A DNA stretch of 64,000 nt from Bradyrhizobium sp. CB2312 (GCF_029714425.1 NZ_CP121668.1:5849501-5913500), one strand, 5' to 3'. Numbered from the stretch's first letter, positions 9,247 to 18,212 are shown. A program made the numbers and translations. Notes: generated by a model not told the origin, from the letters alone.

Positions 9247-10068
9247 TCACTGCTTCGCAAAGAACTCGGCCAGAGCTCCCGCCACGCCTTTGGGGTCATT
9301 CTCCATCGGAATGTGTCCTGCCGAACTGATCCGGACGAGCTTGGTCTCGGGTATCTCACGGGCGTAGCGTTCGGCAAAATTGACGGTCTGGAACGGATCG
9401 TCCACGCCCCAAACCAGAAGCTTGGGCTTCCTGGATTGAAGCAGCGCCGGCAGCATCTCCATCGTGTAGCGGTGGTCCGCCGCTCCGGCGAGCGCCAGCC
9501 ACGATCGTGCGACCCTCGGATCCGTCCAGGGCTCGAGGTATTCGGCGATCTCGGCTTCGCTCGCAGGACGCCCTAGCGCCTTCACGACGGACACGCGACG
9601 CGCGGCGAGAATGTCGTCCCTCGTCGTCGCGGCCGCCACTGTCGGGTCTCGGAAGCGGGCGACGCCGGGCACCGGCCAGGAATCGTACATGATCCCGTTC
9701 ACCACGGCGACGCGCGGCACCTCCACGGCACCTGCGAGCATCAGGTGCTGCGCCACGCCTCCGCCGATGTCGTGGCCGGCGACCATCACGGGCCCCTTGT
9801 GCCCGATCGCGTCGAGGAAACGCAGCAGCCAGGCGGAAAGCCGCGGGACCGAAGCCTCCTCCACCGTGAGTTCACCAGCCGAGCGGCCAAAGCCGGGGAA
9901 GTCCACCGCCATGGGGCGCAGGCCCGCGGCGGCAATGCCATCGAGCACGGGCTGCCAGACCCGGCTCCAATAGGTGCCATGAAGCAGCAGCACCAGAGGA
10001 CCGCCGTCGCCGGCGGTGAGATAACTGATCTGAACGCCGCCTACATCGACTGTCTCGCGCCTTGTCAT
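9247..10068 (-). CDS. Alpha/beta hydrolase with Asp nucleophile (epoxide hydrolase/dehalogenase-like)
   Basis: This 273-aa protein starts at ATG 10068 behind GAGGAGGATCATCCG. Motifs are HGTYWSRVW (oxyanion region), nucleophile elbow VAGHDIGGGV with Asp rather than Ser, LLVWGVDDPF (acid) and SAGHIPMEND (catalytic His). An Asp nucleophile points to epoxide hydrolase, haloalkane dehalogenase or fluoroacetate dehalogenase chemistry rather than an esterase. It is co-transcribed with the 2-hydroxyacid dehydrogenase and follows the GST gene. Confidence 0.85.
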   Translation of the reverse strand: MTRRETVDVGGVQISYLTAGDGGPLVLLLHGTYWSRVWQPVLDGIAAAGLRPMAVDFPGFGRSAGELTVEEASVPRLSAWLLRFLDAIGHKGPVMVAGHDIGGGVAQHLMLAGAVEVPRVAVVNGIMYDSWPVPGVARFRDPTVAAATTRDDILAARRVSVVKALGRPASEAEIAEYLEPWTDPRVARSWLALAGAADHRYTMEMLPALLQSRKPKLLVWGVDDPFQTVNFAERYAREIPETKLVRISSAGHIPMENDPKGVAGALAEFFAKQ

Positions 10069-10236
10069 CGGATGATCCTCCTCACATGTTCCTTGCCGAG
10101 CCCGACCGCTTCGATCTGGCTGAAAACGTCTTCGTGTCGCGGCGCCTCGCAGTACGCGATCGCCGTAGGTGCGTTCGCCTGTCACTGAAAAAGTCGCCAT
10201 CTCCGCGACATCGTCGGGAACGAGCGACCGCGTTCG

Positions 10237-10941
10237 TCATTTTGCCCGCACACCTGCGGCAGTCTGACCGAACAGGATTTTCTTTCCTTCTTCGGTGACG
10301 GTCGGGCGATTCGAGTATGGCTCGCCTTTCGCATAGGCGCGCTGCGTCGCCGGGCGCGAGCGAACGCTGTTGAACCAGCGCCGCAGGTTCGGGAAGTCGT
10401 CGAGGTTCTGCTGCTGGCGCTTCCAGGGCACGATCCAGGGGTAGCACGCCATGTCGGCAATGCTGTAGTCATCGCCCGCGACGAACGTGCGGTTTTCGAG
10501 ATGGCGGTCGAGCACGCCGTAGAGACGGTTCGTCTCCTTGACGTAGCGCTCGATCGCATAGGGGATTTTGCTCGGCGCATAGAGCCCGAAGTGATGGTTC
10601 TGTCCGGCCATCGGCCCCAGCCCGCCGACCTGCCAGAACAGCCATTCCATCACCGTCTTGCGGCCACGGACGTCGTTCGGCATGAACCGGCCTGTCTTTT
10701 CGGCCAAATACAGCAGGATCGCGCCGGACTCGAACACGCTGATCGGGTCGCCGTCGTCGGACGGCACAAGGTCGATAATGGCCGGCATGCGGTTGTTCGG
10801 CGAGATGGCGAGGAAGTCGGGCTTGAACTGATCGCCGGCGCTGATGTCGACGGGATGGATCGTGTAGTTCAGTCCTGCCTCCTCCAGGAACATCGCGATC
10901 TTGTGGCCGTTCGGCGTCGGCCAATAGTAAAGCTCGATCAT
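10237..10941 (-). CDS. yfcG: YfcG-type glutathione S-transferase / disulfide-bond oxidoreductase
   Basis: This 234-aa protein starts at ATG 10941, behind AGGAG at good spacing (an in-frame ATG at 10959 lies upstream of that site). MIELYYWPTPNGHKIAMFLE, SPNNRMPAI, FESGAILLYLAEKTG and LFWQVGGLGPM match E. coli YfcG closely in order and spacing. YfcG-like GSTs have no catalytic Ser/Tyr/Cys, bind two glutathiones and reduce disulfides or organic peroxides. It lies between the AhpD-like gene and the hydrolase on the same strand, consistent with an electrophile/peroxide detoxification operon. Confidence 0.88.
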   Translation of the reverse strand: MIELYYWPTPNGHKIAMFLEEAGLNYTIHPVDISAGDQFKPDFLAISPNNRMPAIIDLVPSDDGDPISVFESGAILLYLAEKTGRFMPNDVRGRKTVMEWLFWQVGGLGPMAGQNHHFGLYAPSKIPYAIERYVKETNRLYGVLDRHLENRTFVAGDDYSIADMACYPWIVPWKRQQQNLDDFPNLRRWFNSVRSRPATQRAYAKGEPYSNRPTVTEEGKKILFGQTAAGVRAK

Positions 10942-11015
10942 TTGGATCTCCTCGCTCATTCGTCAGCCAAGAGATGCAGGGCGCCCGCGCCTAGGCATGG
11001 CGCCCCGCATCTAGC

Positions 11016-11591
11016 TCAGGCAGCCGGCCTCAACTTTCCGGGTGCGCTCCACTCGGCGCCCTTCATGAAGGCGTCGTTCGGCGTCTGCGCGAGATGGTTG
11101 GTGTAGTTCGAGATGAGCTTCGTAGCCGCGAGGACGAGAATATCGAGTGCGGCGCGGTTGTCGTAGCCCGCAGCCTTGAACGCGGCGACGTCGGCCTCGC
11201 TCACGAATCCGCGCTGGCGGGTGATCTTGGCGGCGAACTCGCGCAGCGCCCGCAGCTTGGGATCGGCGATCGGCCGGCCCTCGCGGACGGCGGCGATCGT
11301 GTCGTCGTCGACCTTTGCCATGCGCGACAGATTGGTGTGGCCGGCCATGCAATACGTGCACTCGTTTTCGTAGATGATCGCGAGATAGACGATGTTGCGC
11401 TCCTGCGGGGTGAATCCGGTCTTTTCCGCAATTTCCCAAAGGGTGCTGTAAGCCTCCAGAGCAGCGGGACTTTCCGCCAGCACGCGATGAAGATTGGGAA
11501 CGAACCCCCACGCCTTTTGGACGCCGTTGAGAATCTCGGCCGAGGCCGCTGGTGCGGTGGAGTTGTCGTGGATCGAGAAGCCGTTGATCAT
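11016..11591 (-). CDS. AhpD-like carboxymuconolactone decarboxylase family protein
   Basis: This 191-aa protein starts at ATG 11591 behind GGAGAG. The AhpD signature is ENECTYCMAGH: Cys78-x2-Cys81-x3-His85, the peroxidase/disulfide-cycling motif. Two AhpD-fold halves are visible (residues about 15-110 and 110-185, second half ISNYTNHLAQTPND). It heads the minus-strand run that continues with the GST and hydrolase genes, and a LysR-type dyad lies about 90 bases upstream. The role is likely peroxide or electrophile reduction rather than ring-lactone decarboxylation. Confidence 0.88.
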   Translation of the reverse strand: MINGFSIHDNSTAPAASAEILNGVQKAWGFVPNLHRVLAESPAALEAYSTLWEIAEKTGFTPQERNIVYLAIIYENECTYCMAGHTNLSRMAKVDDDTIAAVREGRPIADPKLRALREFAAKITRQRGFVSEADVAAFKAAGYDNRAALDILVLAATKLISNYTNHLAQTPNDAFMKGAEWSAPGKLRPAA

Positions 11592-11682
11592 GTGCGCTCT
11601 CCTGTTGGCAAAGCTTGGGTTGGCATCCGCACCCTGCTTCATTCCAGCTCCCCTAGGCAGAGAGGCGGAGGCGATATCAATC

Positions 11683-11697
11683 ATTCCTCCAAAGAAT
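11683..11697 (-). promoter_or_regulatory. Putative LysR operator 2
   Basis: ATTCC-TCCAA-AGAAT, one mismatch from a perfect dyad, with GATATC at 11673-11678 toward the minus-strand AhpD-like gene. Confidence 0.55.
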
Positions 11698-11755
11698 GGG
11701 GCAGGCAATCGAATGATGGGTAAGGGTGACGAACCGTTCGTCCGGAGCGCTCAGC

Positions 11756-11770
11756 ATTCCCCAGCGGAAT
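11756..11770 (+). promoter_or_regulatory. Putative LysR operator 3
   Basis: Perfect dyad ATTCC-CCAGC-GGAAT; the reverse complement of the right flank reads ATATCTATT, so the ATATC box faces the plus-strand hydrolase gene. Same geometry as operators 1, 2 and 4. Confidence 0.55.
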
Positions 11771-11965
11771 AATAGATATGCCTGCGTCGAAGCTGGTTAG
11801 AATGGAGCCGGCATCATAGCCGTTTCGGCCCGGCAATACCGAGATCAGACGCGGACCGCGCGTGACCTTATCAATCACGTTCGACGGTGACCGGGCCTCC
11901 GCAATGCTCGACGTACTCGATCAGGGGCGTTGGGCGGACGTCCTATCGAGACAAGGGAGAACGGA

Positions 11966-12890
11966 ATGAGAGCCGCAGGAGCAGCGCAAGTGTTCTCACA
12001 GGAGCAGTGGCCGTTCGAGCCCAAGTTCAAGCGTGTCAACGGGCTGGCGCATGCACTACGTCGACGAGGGCGCCGGCGATCCGGTCATTCTCCTGCATGG
12101 CAACCCGGCGTGGGGGTTTCTCTACCGCAAGTTCGTGAAGCCGCTGACCGAGGCGGGCCGGCGCGTCATCATTCCTGACATGATCGGATTTGGCCTGTCG
12201 GAGAAGCCGGTTCGCGAACAGGCGCACAGCCTCGATGGCCATATCGCAAATCTCACGGGCTTGCTGCGCCAATTGGACGTGCGCGACGCGACCATGGTTT
12301 GCCACGATTGGGGTGGGCCCACGGGTCTTGGATTCGCATTGTCCAATCCCGACCGCGTCCGCGCCCTGGTGATCATGAGCACGTGGGCCTGGCCGTTGCC
12401 GCCGGCCGAATTCCACAAGCGAATATTCCCTTGGCGCATGATGCACGCGCCCTTGGTCGGCCCCTATCTTCTTGGGCGCCACAACGCCCTCGCCGGCCGC
12501 GGCATGTACCTGTCGGTGGTCGATCGAAAGAAGTTCGCAGCCGAGGCTCAGGCCGTCTACGAAGGCATATTGCCGGATCCCGGCTCGCGTCTTCTGACCT
12601 GGACTTGGCCGCGCTGGATTCCTCTGGACGAGAGCGCCCGCGGATTGGCGCGCTTCGAATGGCTCGAGCGCGAGTTGAAGAAGTCGAAGTTTCCGACGCT
12701 TCTTGTGTGGGGCAGGGAGGACGAGGTTTTCGATCACAAGACGTTCGCGACCCGTTTCAAGGAGCTGATCCCTCATGCCGAAGGGCCCCTGCTCGTGACC
12801 GGGCGACACTTCCTGCAGGAGGACTCGGGAGCCGAGATCGCCGCGACGATCAATCTTTTCCTCAACCGTATCGACGCGAGGCAGTCGTGA
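11966..12890 (+). pseudogene. Haloalkane dehalogenase-like alpha/beta hydrolase, frameshifted near the N terminus
   Basis: ATG 11966 (AGGGAGAACGGA upstream) starts a typical N terminus ending WPFEPKFKRVNG. The frame then shifts at the GGG at 12041-12043: deleting one G restores KRVNGWRMHYVDEG and the rest of the protein. Downstream motifs are intact: HGNPAWGFLY, nucleophile Asp in VCHDWGGP, acid in LLVWGREDEVF and His in VTGRHFLQED. Corrected length is about 307 aa. A truncated product from GTG 12033 could still contain all catalytic residues. The indel may be real or a sequencing error in a G run. The next gene overlaps its stop (GTGA). Confidence 0.75.
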
Positions 12891-13288
12891 CGAACATAGA
12901 AATCATCGATAGTCCGGAGCTTGCCGGAACGAGAAGGGCGCTGGTGCTGACCGAGGACCGCGTCGGGCACTACCCGGCGTTCCGCGATTTCTTCGTCCGA
13001 ACCTTTTCTCTGAATTCGGAAGGTTTGTCGCGGCCTGGCTACGTGCGGGCTCCTTCCGGGATGACCTACGCCCTGGTGTTCATCGGGCGGAGCGGCGAGC
13101 CGTTTCCGGACGGGATCGAGGTCTACGCTGTGCCCTCCGCGCTGGAGCCGTTGGACGACGCCAAGGTCGATAGCGATTTGTGGGCGCTGCTGAGGTGGAT
13201 GATCGACGGGGTCGGAGGCGAATGGCGCGTCGAAGATCTCGACGCGACCGGCCGGCTCTATCAACTCAGCGCCGCCGGTCCTGGGTAG
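12887..13288 (+). CDS. Hypothetical protein, translationally coupled to dehalogenase-like gene
   Basis: This 133-aa protein starts at GTG 12887, overlapping the preceding stop by four bases. No family was recognised. It is a soluble, acidic protein with even composition (MTNIEIIDSPELAGTRRALV at the start; LWALLRWMIDGVGGEWRVED near the end). An upstream extension of this frame overlaps the hydrolase gene and is ignored. Tight coupling suggests a job linked to the hydrolase. Confidence 0.65.
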   Translation: MTNIEIIDSPELAGTRRALVLTEDRVGHYPAFRDFFVRTFSLNSEGLSRPGYVRAPSGMTYALVFIGRSGEPFPDGIEVYAVPSALEPLDDAKVDSDLWALLRWMIDGVGGEWRVEDLDATGRLYQLSAAGPG

Positions 13289-13296
13289 GATCGCCC

Positions 13297-14465
13297 CTAC
13301 TCGGCCGCGAGTTTCCCAAACTCCTCGCCATCGTGCAGAATCACGCCCGACAACGGATCGAATTGGCCGACCCAAGGCTTGCGCGCGAGCACGGCGTTGG
13401 TATGGGCGTAGCCCGCCTCCCAACGCTGCTTGATACCGGCGGAGCTGAAATCGACGTCCTTGGTATGATCCTCCTGCGACAGTTGCGGAGCCAGGAGCTG
13501 CACGACGTGCATCCGCGTCTGGCAGCCGTAGGCGACGAGTTCGCGCACCTCCGGCCGGTCACGCTCGGACTCCGGCAATCGCGCCGCGAGCTCATTGATG
13601 ACGTGTCGCAGCCGGTGCGCCTGCTGATGCCGCGTGATCTGGCTTGCGATCCGGCTGGAGTATTGGACGTCCTTTTGGCGGTTGAGAACCTCCGCCATCG
13701 TGGTCGGCTCGGCACCGACGGGATTCCAGAGGTGGACGGCAAAAATCAGCGAATCCCGGCGCGGATCGTCGTCGAACACGACTTCCGTCGGCGTGTTCGA
13801 CAGGATGCCGCCATCCCAATACAGCTCGCCGTCAACGCGCACCGCGGGGAATGCGGGCGGCAGCGCTCCGGACGCCATCACGTGCTTCACATCGAGCTTG
13901 CAGCGGCGGCTGTCGAAATACGTCATCCGGCTGGTGCGCACGTGCGCGGCCCCCACAGTGAGGCGTGGACTCCCCCGGTTGATCAGGTCGAAGTCGACGA
14001 GTTCAGAGAGCGTGGCCTCGAGCGGCGCTGTGGAGTAGTAGCCGGCGTGCTCCGAGCCCAGCGGGTAGAAGTCGCCGAGGTGGGCAAGGGGATTGGGCGT
14101 GAAGAAGCCGGATATCCCGCGCGTCACGGTCCTCCAGTACGACCAGTTGTCGGCGAGTCCCGGCAGCGCGCCGAAGTGCCAGTCGGGCTCGCGCTGCACC
14201 CTGCTCCAGAACTCCTTCAACTTCGGCAGACGGTCCTGCCGCGCGTTTCCCGCGATCAGGCTGGCGTTGATGGCTCGATGGAAGTGCCGACGATCCAGTC
14301 GGGCTCGATGGCAGCATCATGCAGCGCTTGGTACACGCCGGACTGGTAGGCGCCGAGCGCTCCGCCGCCCTGCAGCACCAAGACGATTTGGCCCGGCATA
14401 CTTTCCGAATCCGAAATTGGGGTCGCTGACGTGGCCGCCGTCCGATGCTCGCTCGGGTATTCCAT
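13297..14465 (-). pseudogene. Patatin-like phospholipase, split by a one-base deletion
   Basis: ATG 14465 (AGGAGG upstream) begins a 69-codon frame containing the anion hole GGGALGAYQSG and the Ser motif GTSI, then stops. Adding one base at about 14274-14277 (expected GGAGCC, seen GAGCC on the coding strand) restores GTSIGAINASL and joins the second frame, which ends at 13297 and contains YWDGGILSNTP with the catalytic Asp. Corrected length is about 389 aa. Patatin-like proteins are acyl hydrolases with a Ser-Asp dyad. The gene follows a small membrane-protein gene divergent from a LysR regulator. Real decay or a base-calling error are both possible. Confidence 0.8.
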
Positions 14466-14533
14466 TGGAGGCCTCCTGCTTCCGACTTGCCGCGCCTGCA
14501 ACGCGATCGAGGCGCTCAGGCCGCCGTGCTTTT

Positions 14534-14767
14534 TCATCCTCGACAATGGAACATGCAACGCACCAAGGTCTCCAGATACGGCGCGGCAATGATTGCCAGG
14601 CTGGCCACCGCGCTCCCCGTCATCGCATAGGCCAACAAGGCAGCCCTTACCGTCCCGCTCAGAGTCTGAACGGTTTCGTAGACGACGGCTTTGGCCGAGG
14701 TCATGCGCCTGGCGACGGTCCCAGCCTTCCGAAAAGGTGTCGCGATCGGGTGTTGATTGGAGCTCAT
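14534..14767 (-). CDS. Small putative membrane protein
   Basis: This 77-aa protein starts at ATG 14767 behind AAAGGAGAGATAGCG. A basic, Ser/Thr-rich N terminus is followed by one or two hydrophobic stretches (VRAALLAYAMTGSAVASLAI). No family was recognised. It is the first gene downstream of LysR operator 4 on this strand and precedes the patatin gene, so it is probably part of the LysR-controlled unit. Confidence 0.6.
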   Translation of the reverse strand: MSSNQHPIATPFRKAGTVARRMTSAKAVVYETVQTLSGTVRAALLAYAMTGSAVASLAIIAAPYLETLVRCMFHCRG

Positions 14768-14831
14768 CGCTATCTCTCCTTTGCCCGCAGAGATGGCCAA
14801 TTCCGGCCCGTCGTGGCAGATAGGGACGAGC

Positions 14832-14856
14832 GATATCGCTCATTCCTGCGGAGAAT
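14832..14856. promoter_or_regulatory. Putative LysR operator 4 (autoregulatory position)
   Basis: GATATC at 14832-14837 followed by dyad ATTCC-TGCGG-AGAAT at 14842-14856, ending three bases before the lysR start codon and about 70 bases before the divergent membrane-protein gene. This is the classic place for LysR self-repression plus activation of the divergent gene. Confidence 0.6.
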
Positions 14857-14859
14857 AGG

Positions 14860-15738
14860 ATGGATCGTCTGGCCTCGATGGAGACGTTCGTGCGCGTGGT
14901 CGAAACCGGCTCCTTCTCCGGAGCGGCCCGGCAGCTTCGAGTGGGCCAACCGGCCGTCTCAAAGTCCGTCGCGCAGTTGGAGGAATATCTTGGGGTCAAG
15001 CTGCTGACGCGCTCGACGCGCGGGCTCACTCCGACGGAAGCCGGAGTTGGATATCTCGAGCGCGCCAGGCGGGCGCTCGAGGAAGCGGCAGAGGCCGAGC
15101 TCGCCGCACGCGGAGCGGGAGCAGGTCTCAAAGGACGATTGCGCATCTGCGCCGCCGTGACATTCGCCCGGATTCATCTCATTCCGATGTTGCCCCGGTT
15201 CATGGCGCAGCATCCCGAGCTGGATCTCGAGGTTATCCTGGACGACCGTCAGATCGATCTCGTCCAGGAAGGCATCGACGTGGCCCTCCGGATGGGGAAG
15301 ATGATGGATTCATCGTTGACCGTTCGCCGCGTTGGCCGATGCAAGCGCTTCGTTCTGGGCACGCCCACGTACTTCGATCGGGCCGGCATACCCTCGACGC
15401 CGAGCGAGCTGAGCAAACACCAAGCCGTGGTCTATCTGCGGGAAGGTAGCGTCTGGTCCTTCAGCCGCGAGAGCACGGAATTGTCGGTCAGCGTTCAAAG
15501 CAAATTGCGGGTGACCGCCGCGGAAGGCGTGAGAGCCGCAGTGCTCTCGCATGCGGGCCTGACGATCGCGTCGGAATGGATGTTCAGCCCGGAGCTGCAA
15601 TCCGGCGCCGTCCGCACTGTCTTGTCCGAATGGAGTCTTCCGCCCCTCGACCTCTGGGCCGTGCTTCCGACCGGGCGCGCGGCGACGGCGAAGGCGCGAG
15701 CCTTCGTCGGATTCTTCGAACGCTCCTTCAGCGCCTGA
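14860..15738 (+). CDS. LysR-family transcriptional regulator
   Basis: This 292-aa regulator starts at ATG 14860 (GCGGAGAATAGG upstream). The N-terminal winged HTH lies at residues 1-60 (METFVRVVETGSFSGAARQL, QPAVSKSVAQLEEYLG, LLTRSTRGLTPTEAG), followed by a substrate-binding domain (RLRICAAVTFARIHLIPML). It belongs to the CrgA/PA2206-like group typical of electrophile- and toxicant-responsive clusters. Similar T-N11-A dyads lie at its own promoter and before the reductase, AhpD-like, dehalogenase-like and peroxiredoxin genes, so it may be the cluster-wide regulator; that assignment is inference. Confidence 0.92.
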   Translation: MDRLASMETFVRVVETGSFSGAARQLRVGQPAVSKSVAQLEEYLGVKLLTRSTRGLTPTEAGVGYLERARRALEEAAEAELAARGAGAGLKGRLRICAAVTFARIHLIPMLPRFMAQHPELDLEVILDDRQIDLVQEGIDVALRMGKMMDSSLTVRRVGRCKRFVLGTPTYFDRAGIPSTPSELSKHQAVVYLREGSVWSFSRESTELSVSVQSKLRVTAAEGVRAAVLSHAGLTIASEWMFSPELQSGAVRTVLSEWSLPPLDLWAVLPTGRAATAKARAFVGFFERSFSA

Positions 15739-15897
15739 GCTCGAAGCCGCAGGAGGGGCTGACCTTGGCCTCGGAGCAGGACGTGAGACGAATCGGCATT
15801 CTTTCGAGCCATGCTCGCATTCAAAATCTCAGTCGCATGAGTACGGTGGCACGCAACGGAGCAGCTCATCCAGAGCTCTCGCAAGCGGAGTGTCACC

Positions 15898-16209
15898 ATG
15901 TCCCGAACATCGATCCTGTATCGCTTGAGCAAGGCAGCCGGACGCATAGCGCTGTCGGCCGCCCTGCTGTCGCCGGCGCACGCAGCCGATCAACGGTATG
16001 CCGTCGCCGTATATCCCGATGTGTCCCGCAGCGCCGACCGCGCGCCGGCGGTGCTGACGTCCCGCTTGCCGTGGGTTGCTCCGGTCGGCCATCGCCAGCC
16101 CCGTCTGGCCGACGTCCCCCGACATGAATCCGTCGCCGCGTGGGAAAGCCAACAACGTCAGGCCGACGCGGAGTTGGACCGCAAGCTGGTCATCTGCAAG
16201 GGGTGCTGA
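15898..16209 (+). CDS. Small secreted hypothetical protein
   Basis: This 103-aa protein starts at ATG 15898 (GCGGAGTG upstream). A Sec-type signal peptide (LSKAAGRIALSAALLSPAHA) has a cleavage site near AHA-AD. The mature part is about 70 aa and ends in a CKGC motif. Family not recognised. It lies between the LysR gene and the peroxiredoxin gene on the same strand. Confidence 0.6.
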   Translation: MSRTSILYRLSKAAGRIALSAALLSPAHAADQRYAVAVYPDVSRSADRAPAVLTSRLPWVAPVGHRQPRLADVPRHESVAAWESQQRQADAELDRKLVICKGC

Positions 16210-16226
16210 CGCGCGGCGCCCTCATC

Positions 16227-16241
16227 ATTCCAACCCGGAAT
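16227..16241 (+). promoter_or_regulatory. Putative LysR operator 5
   Basis: Perfect dyad ATTCC-AACCC-GGAAT about 115 bases before the peroxiredoxin start. The GATATC companion box is weak here. Confidence 0.5.
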
Positions 16242-16355
16242 AAGGTCTAGTCCGACGAGCCGGCTACCTCCCGTGGCGGTCTCCTTTAGGTTGCTGCACG
16301 TGACTTCCACGAAATGGGCGGCGCCGCCGTCCCGCAGACGCCAAGGAGACTTGCG

Positions 16356-17030
16356 ATGTCGCTTCAAGCCAAGCTCGACGCTTTCAAGGCCGATTTCGAG
16401 GCCGGAAAGCCGCCCTACAACGTTCCGCGCTCGGTCATCGATACGATGCATCGCGCCACCGCGGAGCTGATCGAATCCGGCGCGGCCAAGCGCGCCAGGA
16501 AGGCCGGAGACCTCGCTCCGTCGTTTTCGCTGAAGGATCCGGAGGGCAACGTCGTGAACTCGGCGGACCTGCTGAAACGCGCCCCGCTGGTGCTCAGCTT
16601 CTACCGCGGCGTCTGGTGCCCGTACTGCAACATGGAGCTGCAGGCGCTCGAAGCCGTCAAGCCGGAGTTCGACAAGTACGGCGCCTCGCTGGTCGCGATC
16701 TCGCCCCAGACCGCCCCGAACAGCCGCAAGTCGGTGCGTCAGAACAAGCTCTCCTTCCCGATCCTGTCGGATGCGAAGGGCAAGGTCGGCGCCGCCTTCG
16801 GACTGCGCTTCCACCTGCCCGACTATCTCGTCGAGCTCTACAAGCAGCTCAAGAACGATCTGCCGACGTTCAACGACGACCCGAGTTGGACGCTGCCGAT
16901 GCCGGCCCGCTACGTCATCGGGCAGGACGGCGTGATCCTCTATTCCGAAGTGAATCCCGACTACACCCGCCGGCCGGAGCCTGAAGACATGATCCCGGTG
17001 CTCCAGCGGGCGGCCGCCGTCCACGCGTGA
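16356..17030 (+). CDS. AhpC/TSA-type peroxiredoxin
   Basis: This 224-aa protein starts at ATG 16356 behind AAGGAGAC. A thioredoxin-like fold carries FYRGVWCPYCNMEL, with Cys88 (peroxidatic position) and Cys91 forming CxxC, then DLLKRAPLVLS, SFPILSD and YVIGQDGVILY. An N-terminal helical extension of about 50 residues is typical of this redoxin subgroup. It should reduce H2O2 or organic peroxides. It is followed by the Old Yellow Enzyme gene 78 bases later, a frequent pair in electrophile/peroxide stress clusters. Confidence 0.92.
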   Translation: MSLQAKLDAFKADFEAGKPPYNVPRSVIDTMHRATAELIESGAAKRARKAGDLAPSFSLKDPEGNVVNSADLLKRAPLVLSFYRGVWCPYCNMELQALEAVKPEFDKYGASLVAISPQTAPNSRKSVRQNKLSFPILSDAKGKVGAAFGLRFHLPDYLVELYKQLKNDLPTFNDDPSWTLPMPARYVIGQDGVILYSEVNPDYTRRPEPEDMIPVLQRAAAVHA

Positions 17031-17108
17031 CGGCACATGAGGCGGCCGGTGGGGCAACGACCACCGGCCGCTGTCCTTCCACCCCAGCCCCCCGAAGGGA
17101 ATACGTCG

Positions 17109-18212
17109 ATGTCCAAGCTCTTCACCCCGACCCAGGTCGGCCCCTACCGTCTGTCCCATCGCGTCGCCATGGCGCCGTTGACGCGGATGCGCTCCGATCC
17201 CGGTGACATCCCGAGCGAGCTGATGGTCGAATACTACAAGCAGCGCACGACGAAAGGCGGGCTGATCATCTCGGAGGCCACCCCGGTCTCGATCCGCGGC
17301 AACGGTTACGCCGGCGCTCCGGGCATCTACTCCGACACCCAGATCGCGGGATGGCGGCGCGTCACCGACGCGGTCCACGCCAAGGGCGGCCGCATCTTCC
17401 AGCAATTGTGGCACGTCGGCCGGCAATCGCATGTCGATCTTCAGCCGAACGGAGACGCGCCCGTCGCGGCCTCCGCCATTCAAGCCGAGGGCTACGCGTA
17501 TTCCAAGCGCGGCGAGGTCCCGTTCTCGATGCCTCGCGCACTCGAACTGCATGAGATCCCCGGCATCATCGAAGAGTTTCGATCGGGCGCCGAGCGTGCG
17601 CTGCGAGCGGGCTTCGATGGCGTCGAGATCCATGGCGCGAACGGCTATCTGCCCGACCAATTCCTGCAGGACGGAACCAACAAGAGAACCGACGAGTACG
17701 GCGGCCCGATCGAAAACCGCGCCCGCTTCATGCTGGAGGTCACGCAGGCCGCCATCTCTGTCTGGGGAGCCGATCGCGTCGGCGTGCGAATCGCCCCGAG
17801 CGGCACCTATGGTTCGATGTCCGACAGCGATCCTGCGGCGACCTTCGGCTACGTTACGACGCAGCTTGACCGCCTGGGCATCGCCTACCTCCACGTCGTC
17901 GAGCCGCGCATCAAGGGCACCGAGGAGATCACGCACGGCAAAGCTCCGATTGCAGCACAGCACCTGCGGCCGAAGTTCTCGCGGACCTTGATCGCCGCCG
18001 GCGGCTTCACCCCGGCTTCGGCGGAAGCCGTCGTCACGTTCGGCGATGCCGACCTCGTTGCTTTCGGTCGCCACTTCATCTCGAACCCGGATCTGCCAGA
18101 GCGGATCCGACAAGGGTTGCCGCTCACGCCCTACGACCGATCGACCTTCTACGGCGGCGACGCGCGCGGCTACACGGACTACCCCGCTGCGCGATCCGCC
18201 GCGGCGGCCTGA
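17109..18212 (+). CDS. Old Yellow Enzyme-family NADH:flavin oxidoreductase (NemA-like)
   Basis: This 367-aa FMN-dependent ene-reductase starts at ATG 17109 (GAAGGGAA upstream). Family motifs are MAPLTRMRSDPGDIPSELM, the EIHGANGYLPDQFLQ His/Asn pair that binds the substrate carbonyl or nitro group, NKRTDEYGG and DLVAFGRHFISNPDLPERI. OYEs reduce alpha/beta-unsaturated carbonyls, nitro esters and quinone-like electrophiles. It sits with peroxiredoxin, GST and PRISE reductase genes, which supports an electrophile detoxification role. Confidence 0.94.
   Translation: MSKLFTPTQVGPYRLSHRVAMAPLTRMRSDPGDIPSELMVEYYKQRTTKGGLIISEATPVSIRGNGYAGAPGIYSDTQIAGWRRVTDAVHAKGGRIFQQLWHVGRQSHVDLQPNGDAPVAASAIQAEGYAYSKRGEVPFSMPRALELHEIPGIIEEFRSGAERALRAGFDGVEIHGANGYLPDQFLQDGTNKRTDEYGGPIENRARFMLEVTQAAISVWGADRVGVRIAPSGTYGSMSDSDPAATFGYVTTQLDRLGIAYLHVVEPRIKGTEEITHGKAPIAAQHLRPKFSRTLIAAGGFTPASAEAVVTFGDADLVAFGRHFISNPDLPERIRQGLPLTPYDRSTFYGGDARGYTDYPAARSAAAA

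Larger units (their letters stand above)
11592..11965. promoter_or_regulatory. Divergent promoter region with two LysR-type sites
   Basis: This 374-base divergent spacer separates the AhpD-like gene (-) from the dehalogenase-like gene (+). It contains dyads ATTCC-N5-AGAAT at 11683-11697 and ATTCC-N5-GGAAT at 11756-11770, each with a (G)ATATC box on the side of its own gene. Nothing else recognisable was seen. Confidence 0.55.

Noticed and set aside
12036..12809. 257-codon minus-strand frame under the dehalogenase-like gene
   Set aside because: Antisense shadow; hydrolase motifs are on the plus strand.
16158..18113. 651-codon minus-strand open frame opposite the peroxiredoxin and OYE genes
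   Set aside because: Antisense shadow in GC-rich DNA; Arg/Asp/Gly-biased sequence with no family motifs, while the plus strand carries two textbook enzymes.
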